NCBI RefSeq assembly: GCF_016820555.1 | Contig: NZ_JADHDW010000019.1 | Span: 1 to 38,214 of the forward strand | From: Bacillus sp. REN10 | GTDB taxonomy: Bacteria > Bacillota > Bacilli > Bacillales > Domibacillaceae | Length of the DNA: 38,214 nucleotides | Reading direction: 5' to 3' | Shown here: positions 7,937-16,854 of the stretch, piece by piece | Layout of the letters: each line of letters begins with the position of its first letter | Numbering within the stretch: the first letter of the stretch is position 1 | The notes under the pieces: model-generated | What the model saw: the letters and a program-made list of their open reading frames with translations, nothing else | Told to the model about the DNA's origin: nothing | Databases searched by the model: none | Made by a program: the position numbers and the translations under genes

Positions 7937-7975
7937 TTTACAATAATTTAACAATATTTACATAGTGTATATGCT
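7937..7975 (+). promoter_or_regulatory. Candidate Pho box and promoter of the nucleotidase-nuclease unit
   Basis: TTTACA (7937-7942), TTAACA (7948-7953) and TTTACA (7957-7962) are spaced 5 and 3 nt and followed by a -10-like TATGCT (7970-7975). PhoP of Bacillus binds direct TT(A/T/C)ACA repeats with an about 11-bp period just upstream of the -10. The downstream genes (5'-nucleotidase, nuclease) are the type of gene placed in Pho regulons. An ACATAG/CTATGT inverted repeat overlaps (7960-7979). Confidence 0.5.
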
Positions 7976-8140
7976 ATGTTTTTACATGGGTGGTTTTCTA
8001 TATTACACCTTTTATTGAGGTATTTGTTTAATTTTGAAGTAAATGGTGAAAAGCTATCATTTTTCAATAGTGTAGTTTTTCTTGTTTTCTAGACTTAGTG
8101 TAACTAGATTATAAAACATGATGGTGGAGGAATTGAGTGT

Positions 8141-10618
8141 ATGGGTTACTTATCAAAATCTCATCGTAAATTTGTGGCTGCTGCCGCAACGGCTACGCTT
8201 GTAGCTACAGCGGTCACACCTGCTTTCGCGGCTTCATTTTCAGACGTATCGAAGGATTATAAAGAGGCAGTCGATTATCTCGTTAGCAACAAAATCACGG
8301 ATGGAATGACGGATACCAAGTTTGGTACATCCCTGTCTATTAAGCGTGTTGATGCCGCGGTGATGTTAGCAAAAGCGTTAAAACTGGATATTAAAAATGT
8401 GGAAGATGCAGGTTTTAAAGATGTACCAGTCCGTGCGAAAGCGTATGTTAACGCTTTAAAGAAAGCGGGAATTGTCGGTGGGAAAACGGAGACGATATTC
8501 GCTCCCGATCAAAACATTACACGCGGTGAAGTAGCACTTATGCTAGCGAAAGCGTATGATTTAAAGGGCGACAACACGAATATTTCTTTTAAAGACGTGA
8601 CTTCCCGTTACAAGGATGCTGTAAGCGCGCTTGTGAAACATGACATTACATCAGGTAAAACCACAACAACTTATGGAACAAATGATGATATTAAACGCGG
8701 GGAATACGCGATTTTCTTATATAAGCTTTCGAAGCTGGATAAAGATTTCACATTGTCGTTAATGCATACGAACGATACGCATGCCAATCTCGACAATGCT
8801 CCTAAGAAAATGACGGCGATTAAGGAAGTGCGTGCTGAAAAGCCGAATGCACTTTTAGTTGATGCAGGAGATGTTTTCTCTGGAACGCTATATTTCAATG
8901 AATTTAAAGGTCAAGCAGACTTACAATTAATGAATCTCATGGGTTATGATGTGATGACGTTTGGTAACCATGAATTTGATTTAGGTTCTAGTCCTGAAGG
9001 CCATCAAGCATTAGCGGACTTTATTAAAGGGGCTAAGTTCCCATTTGTCAGCTCTAATGTCGATTTCTCTAAAGATGATAAATTGAAGGGATTGTTCAGT
9101 GATTTAAATTCTAGTAAACCCGAAGACGGAAAGATCTATAACGGAATCGTTAAAGAAGTGAATGGTCAAAAGGTTGGATTCTTCGGATTGACGACGCAAG
9201 ACACGAAGGATATCTCAAGCCCTGACAAGGTGAAATTTGAGAACTACATTGAAGAAGCAGAAAAAGCAGTAAAAGCATTTGAGGGTATGGATGTAAATAA
9301 AATAGTCGCTGTTTCTCATATTGGCTATGATGACAACGAAGCCGTCGATAATGATTTGACATTGGCTGCTAAAGTAGACGGCATCGATGTCATCGTTGGT
9401 GGACATAGTCATACGAAATTAAGTGAACCGACTGTTGTGAGTAAAGACGAAGTAGGTAAAGTAAAAGATCCAACGGTCATTGTTCAGGCGGATCAACACA
9501 ATAAATTTTTAGGCACATTAGATGTTAAATTTGACAAGAACGGAAAAGTAATCGGCCAAGCGGGTAAATTAATTGAGATTAAAGAACAAGCAGAAGATGC
9601 TAAGGCGAAAGAATTGCTAGCACCATATGCCTCCAAAATCAATGAAATTAAAAATACACCAACTGGTGGAACAGCTGAAAAGTTACTAGACAACCCGCGT
9701 ACTTCCGGTGATGATACGAAGCCAAGTGTTCGTAAAAACGAAACAGAACTTGGAAACTTAATTACAGATGGCATGTTGAAAAAAGCAAGAGAGTACAATC
9801 CAAAAGTGGTAATGGCGCTTCAAAATGGTGGTGGTATTCGTGTGCCAATTGACAAAGGACCAATTACTGTTGGCGAAGTCATTAATGTTCTTCCATTCGG
9901 AAACACGTTAGCGACGATGGAAGTCACAGGTGCTGAGTTAAAAGAGGCATTTGAAACAAGCGTGAAAACTTTACCAAAGGAAAATGGTGGATTCTTACAT
10001 GTGTCAGGAGCAAAAGTAAAATATGATTCTTCTAAACCAGCAGGAAAACGCGTACAATCTATTTCTTATAAAACGGCAGATGGTTTTTACACAGAAATTA
10101 AAGATACAGAGAAGTATACTGTGGCAACCAATGCCTTCACAGCAAAAGGCGGAGATGGCTATGATGTCTTCAAGAAAGCGTATGAAGAAGGTCGTGTAAC
10201 GGATCTTGGTTTATCCGATTGGGAGAATCTCAGAGATCATATAAAGAGCTTAGGTAAAGTAAATCCGCAAATTGAAGGTCGCATTATGGATGTGGCGAAC
10301 CAAATAGATTCAGGTACAGGAGGATCTACGGATGGTGGATCGACGCCTGATCCTACACTTCCTGGCGGTAATGTAGATGGGGCTTTCTTCTCTGGAACAA
10401 AAGGAAGTCCAAAAATCTATAGAGATTCAGTAACTGTTGATGTAACAAATACTACTGCTCTGGCACACGCTGTAGTAAAAGGTAATTTAAAGATTACAGG
10501 AACAATCAGTGAAACATTGAAGCTTAACGATATTAAAGTTGAAGGAGATTTAATCCTTCCTGAAGCTTCTAACTTAGACTTGTCTAATGTTCAAGTAATG
10601 GGAGAGACAATCCTTTGA
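8141..10618 (+). CDS. SLH-anchored bifunctional metallophosphatase/5'-nucleotidase (paralog 1)
   Basis: This cell-surface enzyme is predicted to release phosphate from extracellular nucleotides. It has a signal peptide (1-30, AFA cleavage) and three SLH repeats (about 31-200) that hold it to the wall polymer. The calcineurin-like metallophosphatase domain (about 203-480) shows the metal ligands in MHTNDTHANL, VDAGDVFSG, GNHEFDLG and GGHSHT. The 5'-nucleotidase C-terminal domain (about 510-700) carries NGGGIR, LPFGNTLATMEV and AFTAKGGDGYDVF, the nucleotide-stacking region. After a Gly/Ser linker (about 722-740) comes an 85-residue beta-rich tail missing from paralog 2. The ATG follows GGTGGAGGAATT. 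The nuclease gene starts 54 bp downstream without a terminator between, so co-transcription is likely. Confidence 0.92.
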   Translation: MGYLSKSHRKFVAAAATATLVATAVTPAFAASFSDVSKDYKEAVDYLVSNKITDGMTDTKFGTSLSIKRVDAAVMLAKALKLDIKNVEDAGFKDVPVRAKAYVNALKKAGIVGGKTETIFAPDQNITRGEVALMLAKAYDLKGDNTNISFKDVTSRYKDAVSALVKHDITSGKTTTTYGTNDDIKRGEYAIFLYKLSKLDKDFTLSLMHTNDTHANLDNAPKKMTAIKEVRAEKPNALLVDAGDVFSGTLYFNEFKGQADLQLMNLMGYDVMTFGNHEFDLGSSPEGHQALADFIKGAKFPFVSSNVDFSKDDKLKGLFSDLNSSKPEDGKIYNGIVKEVNGQKVGFFGLTTQDTKDISSPDKVKFENYIEEAEKAVKAFEGMDVNKIVAVSHIGYDDNEAVDNDLTLAAKVDGIDVIVGGHSHTKLSEPTVVSKDEVGKVKDPTVIVQADQHNKFLGTLDVKFDKNGKVIGQAGKLIEIKEQAEDAKAKELLAPYASKINEIKNTPTGGTAEKLLDNPRTSGDDTKPSVRKNETELGNLITDGMLKKAREYNPKVVMALQNGGGIRVPIDKGPITVGEVINVLPFGNTLATMEVTGAELKEAFETSVKTLPKENGGFLHVSGAKVKYDSSKPAGKRVQSISYKTADGFYTEIKDTEKYTVATNAFTAKGGDGYDVFKKAYEEGRVTDLGLSDWENLRDHIKSLGKVNPQIEGRIMDVANQIDSGTGGSTDGGSTPDPTLPGGNVDGAFFSGTKGSPKIYRDSVTVDVTNTTALAHAVVKGNLKITGTISETLKLNDIKVEGDLILPEASNLDLSNVQVMGETIL

Positions 10619-10672
10619 TTTTTAAGCAGTATGAGGACTAAATGGGAAAACTAATTGATTGGAGCGAAATAA

Positions 10673-13600
10673 ATGAAGACCAAGCAGTTTATGAAAAGTT
10701 TGAACATTGGATTAGTCATTTTGTTATTCATTAGCCTTTTTACACCAATGAGTGTTCAGAAGGTAAGTGCCGAAAGTTTCATCACTGTTGCTGATGCAAT
10801 TAGGAACAATACGGGAACACAAACAGTAAGAGGTTATATTGTTGGTTATGTTAACGGAAACACAAGTGTAACGAGAACACCAGCCGAATTTCAAGATACC
10901 AATATTGCTATTGCCGATACACCCGGTGAAACAGATACAAGTAAAATGATTTACGTACAGTTACCAACTGGGGAATTACGAAAAAATTGGAATTTGAAAA
11001 TGAATCCTCAGTTACTTGATACACAAGTAGATGTTAATGGAAGTCTACAAGCTTATTTTTCCCATCCTGGCTTAAAATCTCCGACAGCCATTACAAAAGT
11101 GGAGAGTAATCCAGAAATTCCAACTGACGAAACAAAGGTTCAAACAGTGACAGCTTCTCCCGCGTCATCGAGTGTAGTTGCCGGTACAGAAGTGACACTT
11201 TCGACAAAAACCGAAGGAGCTACCACTTATTATACGACCGATGGCACGGAACCAACTGCTACAAGCACGACTTACAATAATCCAATTATAGTTGATAAAG
11301 AGATGACAATTAAGGCATTTGCTCAAAAAGAGGGGCTTGAAGATAGCGATGTAAGTACATTTACTTATAAGCTATTGCAAGAGCAATCCATTGCCGATGC
11401 ACGCACAAAAGTGATTGGTGAGGAGGTAGTTGTAAAAGGAGTCGTAACGGCTAAGTTGAAAAATACGATTCAACTTCAAGATGAGACAGCTGCGATTGCT
11501 GTACGCCCAACGTCATTAAATGTGGAACCTGGAGATGAAGTCACATTAAAAGGTACGTTGAAAGAATTTAATCATCTGTTACAAATCGATCCTGCTACTA
11601 TCGAGACAAAAGGCGAGAATGTAGGGGTTCCTGCTCCTTTAGAGATTAAAGGTAGTGAAGTTAATGAAGAGAATGAGTCAAAATTAGCCACAATTAAAAA
11701 CGTTACGATTACAGCTGATCTTGGTTCAGGTAACTACTCAGGTACAGTCGATGGAGCAACTGTTACGGTTCGTGATGAAAACGGTGCTCTGGGTCTAACT
11801 GTAAATACAAAATATGATTCAATTACAGGAATTGTTTCGCAATTTAAAGATACGTACCAAATCATTCCACGCTCACAGCAAGATATCATCGCTGATAGCT
11901 CTGTGATCCAACCGGTGTTTGCGAATCCAGGCAGTGGAACATTTGTGGGTGGTACAACAGTTACTTTATCTACCAATGCGGCTAATGCTGAAATTTTTTA
12001 CACGACAGATGGAACAGGTCCAATCGAAAAAGGTGTGAAATACGAAGCGCCAATCGAAATCAAAGAAGATACGGCACTTAAAGCCGTTGTCAAGACATCT
12101 GAGGACAAGTATAGCGAAGTCAAGACTTTCGATTACAAAATCACAGATAGCCTCCAAATCCATGACATTCAAGGAGCGAGCCATCAATCATCATTTGATG
12201 GACAAACGGTAGAAAATCTTCAAGGTGTTGTAACGTATTCTTTCAAATTAGGAACTTCTAATTATTATCACATTCAAACACCAGATGAAAAAGCAGACAA
12301 TGATGCAAAAACATCAGAAGGAATTGTTCTTTACAGTGGCAAAAACACTTGGCCGATTCAAGTGGGCGATTTAGTATCCGTCACTGGTAAAGTCAGCGAA
12401 TTTGCGATTGATGGGTTCAATGACCGTCAAACAACAGATATGAAAACGACACAAATCAATGTTCGTAACGATCAAGGTGGAAACGTTGAAGTCGTGCAAT
12501 CAGGTGTAGAATTACCAAAACCAATTGTGATTGACGAAACTAACTTACCGAAAGAAAAGATTGATAGCGATTATTTAGCTGAATTTAACCCAAATGTCGA
12601 TGCGATTGACTTCTGGGAAAGCTTAGAAGGCATGCGTGTAGAAGTGGGTAATGTGAAAGCTGTTGCCCCACAAGAACACGGAGATCTTGTCACGGTTCTT
12701 GAAAACAGACAAACAAACACTTTGCATGGTGGCGTTTTATTAGAAAAAGAGAATCAAAATGCCGATCGCATTCAATTCCGTTTAGAGCCGAACAGTCCAG
12801 CTCGCGACTTTGAAGTGGCAACAGGTGATCAATTTAAAGGGCCGATCACAGGAGTAGTGGGTTATTCATTCCAAAACTACAAAATTTACGTTTCTTTAAA
12901 TGAGATGAAAGCGGCTCATTCAAAGGGCGAGGCAAAACCAGAACAAACAAAGATTGTGAAGGATGATAAGAAGTTAACGGTTGCTTCTTATAACTTAGAA
13001 AACTTCTCAAACAATAAACAATCTACAACAGATGATAAAGCGCAAAAATTAGCAAGAGCGATTGCGAAAGATATGCAAAGCCCTGATATTGTTGGCGTGA
13101 CAGAAGTTCAAGATAATAACGGTCAAGATCCTGGTGATTCAAAGGCAGACCAAAGCTATCAACGATTGATCAATGAGATTGCAAAAGCAGGTGGGCCGAC
13201 ATATAAGTATGCCAATATCGATCCTGTGAATGACCAAGATGGTGGTGCACCAGGAGCAAATATTCGGGTCGGCTTCTTATACAATCCAGAGCGTGTATCA
13301 TTAACAGATGGTATGCCTGAAGGAGATGCAACAACAGCGGTTGATTATAAAGATGGAAAATTGACGTTAAACCCTGGTCGTATTGATCCAACAAATGCGG
13401 CATTTAAGAGTAGTCGTAAGCCATTAGCTGCCCAGTTTGATTTCCAAGGTGAAAATGTTGTTGTTATTGCGAATCACTGGAACTCTAAAGGTGGAGATAC
13501 GCCATTATTCGGTTCACAACAACCACCTGTCTACAAAAGTGAAGTGCAACGTAAGCAAATTGCCACGGTTGTAGCTAACTTTATCAAAGATGTAAAGACT

Positions 13601-15238
13601 GAGAATCCAAATGCGAACATCGTCTCTCTTGGCGACTTTAACGACTTCCAATTCTCTGAAGCGTTAAACATTCACGAAGGTAAGCATATGACGAATATGA
13701 TCAATAAAGTGGAAGCGTCTGATCGTTATACGTATGTCTATCAAGGGAACTCTCAAGTGCTCGACCACATTTTAGTTTCGAAAAATCTTGAAAAAGCAAC
13801 TGCAGTGGATATCCTTCATGTCAATGCTGATTTTACAGATATGGCAGGCCGTGCAAGTGATCATGACCCAGTATTAGTTCAAATTGGTTTGACGGATGAT
13901 GGAGAAGTGACTCCAATCACTCCTGAAAAAATGTACAATTTAAAAAACTTTAAGACGAAAAAATTAAACATCCAATCACCAAGCGTTGCGATTGACCTTG
14001 ACGAGTCATCTGTTATTACTGAAGGCATTTACTTAACGGGTGCTTATGCTGAACTTCAAGGTACTGGTCTGAAAACGACAAAAGTAACGATCAAGCCGAA
14101 AGAAGCAGGTGCTATCATTGATTTCAAAGGTGCCGAAGTAAGTGAAGTCATTATTGATGGAAAGCATGTCAAAGAAATTAGAGGCGCTGAAAACATTAAA
14201 AATATTAAATTTGAAAATGGCGCAGCATCTGATTCGATTCAATGGATTAATTCGAAGGGAGAGCCAATCGGCTCTCCTTCTTTGCCTGAAGGAAACAAAG
14301 CGCCTGTGCTAAAAAAGGAGTTTACGAATCAAACGGTAAAAGTGGGAGAAACGATTTCCCTGCCATTATCCGATTATTTTTCTGATCCTGACAATGATCC
14401 ATTAACATTCACATCGACGAAAGGGAGTATTGATCCGAAAACGGCCACATTGACACTATCACTCGAAGAAGGAAGCCATCTAGTCGCTGTCACTGCCACA
14501 GATGGGAAGGCTAATGAAACAGTCAGATTTGCTGTCACGGTGAGAGCAGAAGAAGCACCGCTTGATGATTACTATAAAGCCGCTTACGGAAAAACAGGAA
14601 ATGAATTGAAAGCCTCTTTGCATGAAATTATCGATGACCATACGCAGCTTTCTTATGATGAAGTATGGGAAGCGCTGAAAGAAACCGATGAAGATCCTGC
14701 TAATTCGAACAATGTCATTTTGCTTTACTCAGGGCAATCTCGTTCGAAAAGTTTAAATGGCGGAGATGTGGGGGATTGGAATCGCGAACATGTATGGGCA
14801 AAGTCACATGGCGATTTTGGAACAAGCCACGGACCTGGGACAGACATTCATCATTTGCGTCCAACAGATGTGAAAATCAACAGTACAAGAGGAAGCTTAG
14901 ACTTTGATAATGGGGGAAGCCCTGTTAAGAATTGTGATGGCTGCTTCAAAACAGCTAACTCATGGGAGCCGCCTGACCGTGTCAAAGGAGATGTGGCTAG
15001 AATGATCTTTTACATGGCGGTTCGCTATGAAAAAGGAGACCGTGTCGACCTAGAGCTAAATGAGAAACTTAATAATGGAAATAATCCATATCACGGTAAA
15101 CAATCTGTCCTATTAAAATGGCACAAACAAGACCCAGTCAATGAATTTGAACGAAAAAGAAATGACACGATCCAAAAATGGCAAGGCAACCGTAACCCAT
15201 TCATCGACCATCCCGAATGGGCCGACATGATTTGGTAG
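10673..15238 (+). CDS. Secreted multidomain protein with two nuclease domains (EEP and endonuclease I)
   Basis: This is a very large predicted extracellular nuclease of 1521 residues. A signal peptide (1-34, VSA cleavage) precedes OB-like/DUF6359-like segments (about 35-145, 240-405, 495-745). Two chitobiase C-terminal-like repeats (about 158-235, 413-490; TYYTTDGTEPT and IFYTTDGTGPI) lie between them. The endonuclease/exonuclease/phosphatase domain (about 767-1070) shows ASYNLENF, GVTEVQD, NHWNSKG, SLGDFNDF and SDHDPV. A beta segment and a cadherin/Ig-like domain (about 1205-1292) lead to an endonuclease I domain (about 1300-1521) with NREHVWAKSHG (His about 1373) and DIHHLRPTD (His about 1393-1394). 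There is no SLH or LPXTG anchor. The parts resemble YhcR/ExeM and YurI-type nucleases, combined here in one chain. SD TTGGAGCG. A palindromic element begins on the last base of the stop codon. Confidence 0.9.
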   Translation: MKTKQFMKSLNIGLVILLFISLFTPMSVQKVSAESFITVADAIRNNTGTQTVRGYIVGYVNGNTSVTRTPAEFQDTNIAIADTPGETDTSKMIYVQLPTGELRKNWNLKMNPQLLDTQVDVNGSLQAYFSHPGLKSPTAITKVESNPEIPTDETKVQTVTASPASSSVVAGTEVTLSTKTEGATTYYTTDGTEPTATSTTYNNPIIVDKEMTIKAFAQKEGLEDSDVSTFTYKLLQEQSIADARTKVIGEEVVVKGVVTAKLKNTIQLQDETAAIAVRPTSLNVEPGDEVTLKGTLKEFNHLLQIDPATIETKGENVGVPAPLEIKGSEVNEENESKLATIKNVTITADLGSGNYSGTVDGATVTVRDENGALGLTVNTKYDSITGIVSQFKDTYQIIPRSQQDIIADSSVIQPVFANPGSGTFVGGTTVTLSTNAANAEIFYTTDGTGPIEKGVKYEAPIEIKEDTALKAVVKTSEDKYSEVKTFDYKITDSLQIHDIQGASHQSSFDGQTVENLQGVVTYSFKLGTSNYYHIQTPDEKADNDAKTSEGIVLYSGKNTWPIQVGDLVSVTGKVSEFAIDGFNDRQTTDMKTTQINVRNDQGGNVEVVQSGVELPKPIVIDETNLPKEKIDSDYLAEFNPNVDAIDFWESLEGMRVEVGNVKAVAPQEHGDLVTVLENRQTNTLHGGVLLEKENQNADRIQFRLEPNSPARDFEVATGDQFKGPITGVVGYSFQNYKIYVSLNEMKAAHSKGEAKPEQTKIVKDDKKLTVASYNLENFSNNKQSTTDDKAQKLARAIAKDMQSPDIVGVTEVQDNNGQDPGDSKADQSYQRLINEIAKAGGPTYKYANIDPVNDQDGGAPGANIRVGFLYNPERVSLTDGMPEGDATTAVDYKDGKLTLNPGRIDPTNAAFKSSRKPLAAQFDFQGENVVVIANHWNSKGGDTPLFGSQQPPVYKSEVQRKQIATVVANFIKDVKTENPNANIVSLGDFNDFQFSEALNIHEGKHMTNMINKVEASDRYTYVYQGNSQVLDHILVSKNLEKATAVDILHVNADFTDMAGRASDHDPVLVQIGLTDDGEVTPITPEKMYNLKNFKTKKLNIQSPSVAIDLDESSVITEGIYLTGAYAELQGTGLKTTKVTIKPKEAGAIIDFKGAEVSEVIIDGKHVKEIRGAENIKNIKFENGAASDSIQWINSKGEPIGSPSLPEGNKAPVLKKEFTNQTVKVGETISLPLSDYFSDPDNDPLTFTSTKGSIDPKTATLTLSLEEGSHLVAVTATDGKANETVRFAVTVRAEEAPLDDYYKAAYGKTGNELKASLHEIIDDHTQLSYDEVWEALKETDEDPANSNNVILLYSGQSRSKSLNGGDVGDWNREHVWAKSHGDFGTSHGPGTDIHHLRPTDVKINSTRGSLDFDNGGSPVKNCDGCFKTANSWEPPDRVKGDVARMIFYMAVRYEKGDRVDLELNEKLNNGNNPYHGKQSVLLKWHKQDPVNEFERKRNDTIQKWQGNRNPFIDHPEWADMIW

Positions 15239-15267
15239 GTGCCTGTCACCCCCCGGTTTTTGTCGAA
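15238..15267 (+). repeat. REP-like palindromic element, copy 1
   Basis: GGTG-CCTGT-CACC is followed by CCCCGG and TTTTTGTCGAA. The first G is the last base of the TAG stop of the nuclease gene. The outer left arm of the hairpin is missing here, as if truncated by the coding region. Confidence 0.85.
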
Positions 15268-15285
15268 ATAGTAAGTTTGAGAAAG

Positions 15286-15318
15286 GTTCTGCGGAGAAGT
15301 TTCCGCAGGGCTTTTTTT
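15286..15318 (+). terminator. Intrinsic terminator after the nuclease gene
   Basis: CTGCGG (15289-15294) pairs with CCGCAG (15303-15308), with flanking partial pairing, then TTTTTTT. It ends the nucleotidase-nuclease unit. Confidence 0.8.
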
Positions 15319-15366
15319 GTTTTTGAATGTGTATAAATAGTGTATAAGATGGGGCTTTTGAAGGTG

Positions 15367-15387
15367 ACTAGTTTATAAATAACTAGT
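15367..15387. promoter_or_regulatory. Inverted repeat upstream of SLH gene, possible operator
   Basis: ACTAGTT and AACTAGT form 7-bp arms around TATAAAT. A partial repeat of the left half (ACTAGTTTGATAAATAA) occurs near 15500, close to the ribosome site of the SLH gene. Otherwise 15319-15534 is an AT-rich spacer without a clear promoter. Confidence 0.3.
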
Positions 15388-15534
15388 AGGCTAGATGATT
15401 TATTCTTGTGGAATATTGTTTCATTTTTTCCACATTTATTTAAAATAAAGGTGGTATATTACAATTTTGGTAGATATAATTGAAATGTCAGGCTTTTTTA
15501 CTAGTTTGATAAATAATATTTTGGAGGGGTAAGG

Positions 15535-16755
15535 TTGAAAAAGGCAATTATTTTTATGTTGTCAGTTTTGCTGATTTGCACAGCTGTGCCGATGAATCAA
15601 GTGCAAGCAGCAGCTGAACCGTTTAAAGACATCAAGTCAAACAATCGTTTTTATGAGCCAATTTGGAGCTTGATGGCAAAAGGAGTACTTGAATCAGAAG
15701 ATGAGAATTCATATAAGGTGGCACCAAACAAATTGGTGACGCGTGCGGATGCAGCTGATATGATCGCAGCGATGCTTGGGTTGGAATTAGAAAGTGATCA
15801 TGCTGGATTTCGTGATGTAACAAGAGATCATGTTCGCTATGATTCGATTGCTGCTTTAGCGGAGCGAGGCATTATCGACGGGTTCAAAGATGGGACGATT
15901 AAGCCAAATGAAGTGTTAACAAGAGCACAAATGGCGAAGATGATTTCATTAAGCTTCAAGTATCAAACAAATGCGAATGCCGTCATTCCTTTTAAGGATG
16001 TTCCTAAAGGAAACTGGGCAGTTCCTTACATTGACGCGTTAGTTCGCAGCGGTGTAACGACTGGAACAACAGCTACTACTTTCGCACCAAATGATAAATT
16101 AACACGTCAGCAAATGGCTTTATTCTTATACCGCGCTCATCAGAAAAAGCCGGTAAGCCAGTACAATGATGAGGAAGTCTTTAATTTAGTTCGAGAAGTA
16201 CAGAACAAAGCAAGCATGGTGATGGAATATTACACAAATGCTTCTAAGAAACCAGCATTCTCTAAAGTACGAGTAGAATTGCTTCCTTATGCTGAAACCG
16301 CGCTTGTGGACAGCTTTATGAAAGAGTTTTATAAGGAAGCCTGCAAAAGTTGTGACATGATCATGTATGATGAAGTGTATGATACGGGACTTCCGTATGA
16401 GATTGCAGAACGCAGCAACAGCCGCATCAAAGTGAAAGTACGCTACCCACAAGATGAAATGAGTGAAGCTTATACTGCGGTTTGGACGTTAGTAAATGTT
16501 AATGGCAAGTGGAAAATGAAAGACTGGGAAGAGTATTCTATTAAAGAAGCTCCATTTAAATTAACCGTTCAACAAGCGGAACACTATTTAAAATCAGTGA
16601 TTGAAGATCCATGGACTTGGGAGAACAAACGCGAGTACATCAAATCTATCAAACACGAAGGAACAAACAAAGGCTACTATAAGTTCTCTATTAAAACAAA
16701 CCTAGACGAATACATCGTTGAAATCAACCCGGTTGACGCATCTATTAAAGAATAA
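15535..16755 (+). CDS. SLH-domain surface protein with NTF2-like C-terminal region
   Basis: This secreted wall protein has 406 residues. The signal peptide is about 1-26 (VQAAA). Three SLH repeats (about 28-205) include LVTRADAADMIAAML, LTRAQMAKMISLSF and LTRQQMALFLYRAH. The C-terminal about 190 residues contain a KASMVMEYYT...YTAVWTLVNVNGKWKMKDWEEY pattern, like the cone-shaped NTF2-type domains found at the end of several Firmicute surface proteins, then a lysine-rich tail. No enzyme motif is visible, so the role is unknown. TTG 15535 is preceded by TTGGAGGGG. It contains a CKSC pair (about 280), unusual for this protein class here. Copy 2 of the palindromic family starts 2 nt past the stop. 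Confidence 0.85.
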   Translation: MKKAIIFMLSVLLICTAVPMNQVQAAAEPFKDIKSNNRFYEPIWSLMAKGVLESEDENSYKVAPNKLVTRADAADMIAAMLGLELESDHAGFRDVTRDHVRYDSIAALAERGIIDGFKDGTIKPNEVLTRAQMAKMISLSFKYQTNANAVIPFKDVPKGNWAVPYIDALVRSGVTTGTTATTFAPNDKLTRQQMALFLYRAHQKKPVSQYNDEEVFNLVREVQNKASMVMEYYTNASKKPAFSKVRVELLPYAETALVDSFMKEFYKEACKSCDMIMYDEVYDTGLPYEIAERSNSRIKVKVRYPQDEMSEAYTAVWTLVNVNGKWKMKDWEEYSIKEAPFKLTVQQAEHYLKSVIEDPWTWENKREYIKSIKHEGTNKGYYKFSIKTNLDEYIVEINPVDASIKE

Positions 16756-16756
16756 T

Positions 16757-16791
16757 CGGGCGGTGCCTGTCACCCCCCGGTTTTTGTCGAA
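16757..16791 (+). repeat. REP-like palindromic element, copy 2
   Basis: CGGGCGGTG-CCTGT-CACCCCCCG forms 9-bp arms with a single C/C mismatch, then GTTTTTGTCGAA. It begins after one spacer base following the TAA of the SLH gene. Confidence 0.9.
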
Positions 16792-16797
16792 TGAAAA

Positions 16798-16840
16798 TAG
16801 CGCCGAGCTGCCCTTTAGTTATTGAGGGAGCTTGGCGCTG
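16798..16840. terminator. Bidirectional terminator between convergent SLH and chemoreceptor genes
   Basis: AGCGCCgAGCTgCCCT pairs with AGGGAGCTtGGCGCT around a 10-nt loop, followed by a T-rich stretch (TGTTTGTTTG) on the plus strand. Confidence 0.75.
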
Positions 16841-16854
16841 TTTGTTTGTGCTGT

